From: a virus
DNA length: 49,732 nucleotides
Strand: one strand, 5' to 3'
IMG/VR virus record: IMGVR_UViG_3300047157_000135
Span: 1 to 49,732 of that record
The notes under the pieces were generated by a model, which worked only from the letters and a program-made list of their open reading frames with translations, did no database searches and had not been told where the DNA came from. Each line of letters opens with the position of its first letter. The stretch's first letter is position 1. Both the position numbers and the translations under genes were made by a program. This document shows positions 49,401 through 49,732 of the stretch, piece by piece.

Positions 49401-49630
49401 CAACAAATGTACCACTTGATAGAGGCATACGAAAGCTAACAAATATAAAAGACGCGTTGGACTCTGAAAATGAAGAATGGATGAGAGTAGCTAATGCTTT
49501 AGGCTGGCAAAAATGGGAATTAGAATGGGAACAAAATAAAAGAAAAAAGAAAAAAGTTGTAAAATACAATACAAACATAAGTAGATCGTCATTAGATAGA
49601 TCATCATCAATAAAAATTAAAAGAGATTAA
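43438..49630 (+). CDS. Giant internal or ejection protein (about 2,063 aa), one frame break
   Basis: The frame from 43438 (MDKQEYINSLVSQGLSDEEI) stops at 47445; the frame from 47426 (AGVKPENIIMANGKAVADIY) continues to 49630. The join reads VALQ-N-AGVKPENIIMANGK when one base is removed from AATGGCGGGT (47426-47433), so it is one gene. It is helical and Lys/Glu-rich, with a Gly/Ala hydrophobic part around residues 195-225 (LLTQAIGAMPSIGQAMIPYI) that could insert into membranes, as expected for a DNA-ejection protein. The C-terminal half has WLNGSVGAIMFFNMRSAVLQ and AGPLGRIILAFANTPAQYAR. Likely equivalent to large cargo proteins of short-tailed phages. No polymerase or lytic transglycosylase motif is convincing. 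Confidence 0.7.
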
Positions 49631-49632
49631 TT

Positions 49633-49732
49633 ATGCCAAAAGATGCGTGTTATTACAAAGTAAAAAGACAGTACAAAGTGTTTCCATCCGCTTATGCAAG
49701 TGGAGCTATAGCTAAGTGTAGAAAAAACAAAG
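49633..49732 (+). CDS. Small basic protein, DUF5872-like, cut by right edge
   Basis: A frame starts two bases after the giant gene stop: MPKDACYYKVKRQYKVFPSA, then YASGAIAKCRKNK, open to the window end. The motif YKVxPSAYASGAxxKCRK is, from memory, a DUF5872-type domain common in marine phages. Function is unknown. It matches the set of small basic proteins at 12.7-13.2 kb. Confidence 0.65.
   Translation, partial: MPKDACYYKVKRQYKVFPSAYASGAIAKCRKNK

Overview
This is an AT-rich stretch of a tailed double-stranded DNA phage genome with a short-tailed (podovirus-like) virion gene set. The late genes carry a terminase, portal, scaffold-like protein, major capsid protein, connector and tail proteins, very large virion proteins at the right end, and long S74-chaperone tail fibres. 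Most start codons follow A/T-rich leaders with no clear Shine-Dalgarno sequence, which fits a Bacteroidota host. Several small proteins resemble families I associate with marine viruses, and the terminase and portal remind me of crAss-like phages. That placement is from memory and is not tested. No integrase, repressor or CRISPR array was seen, and no replication gene lies in the window.

Layout. (1) Bases 1-3763, minus strand: about 16 tiny genes of 33-107 codons, mostly unknown, packed with overlaps. They are interspersed with an initiator-type tRNA-Met, two tRNA-like RNAs, and six copies of a 35-bp element that sits 17-44 bases upstream of start codons and looks like a phage promoter. (2) 3764-3961: divergent intergenic region with a G-rich loop inside an A/T palindrome. 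(3) 3962-10099, plus strand: a basic small protein, a first S74 tail fibre, two structural-like proteins and small genes. (4) 10123-11934: phage GroEL and GroES, whose frames are broken by about six single-base indels. (5) 11931-13765: a DNA-binding-like protein, very basic small proteins and a three-helix holin. (6) 13766-24071: tail-fibre block ending in two giant S74 fibres with a repeated FYDSNDT-type module. (7) 24117-25828: small conserved genes, a protein that looks like a double GroES fold, and a small-terminase candidate. (8) 25828-35894: large terminase, portal, scaffold-like protein, major capsid and connector or tail proteins. (9) 35898-40676: one giant tail protein with many frame breaks. 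(10) 40688-49630: internal virion proteins, the last about 2,060 residues. A small basic protein then runs off the right edge.

How it fits together: the leftward cluster looks like an early or host-takeover region driven by the repeated element. The rightward genes build the particle, with GroEL/GroES (and perhaps the double GroES-like protein) assisting folding, the holin for lysis, and the right-end proteins probably carried in the head and ejected. Frame breaks are unevenly distributed: about 10.45-11.74 kb and 36.1-40.7 kb are dense with indels, while 13.4-24.1 kb and 28.0-35.9 kb are clean. Local consensus error is therefore the leading explanation, though it cannot be proved from sequence alone.
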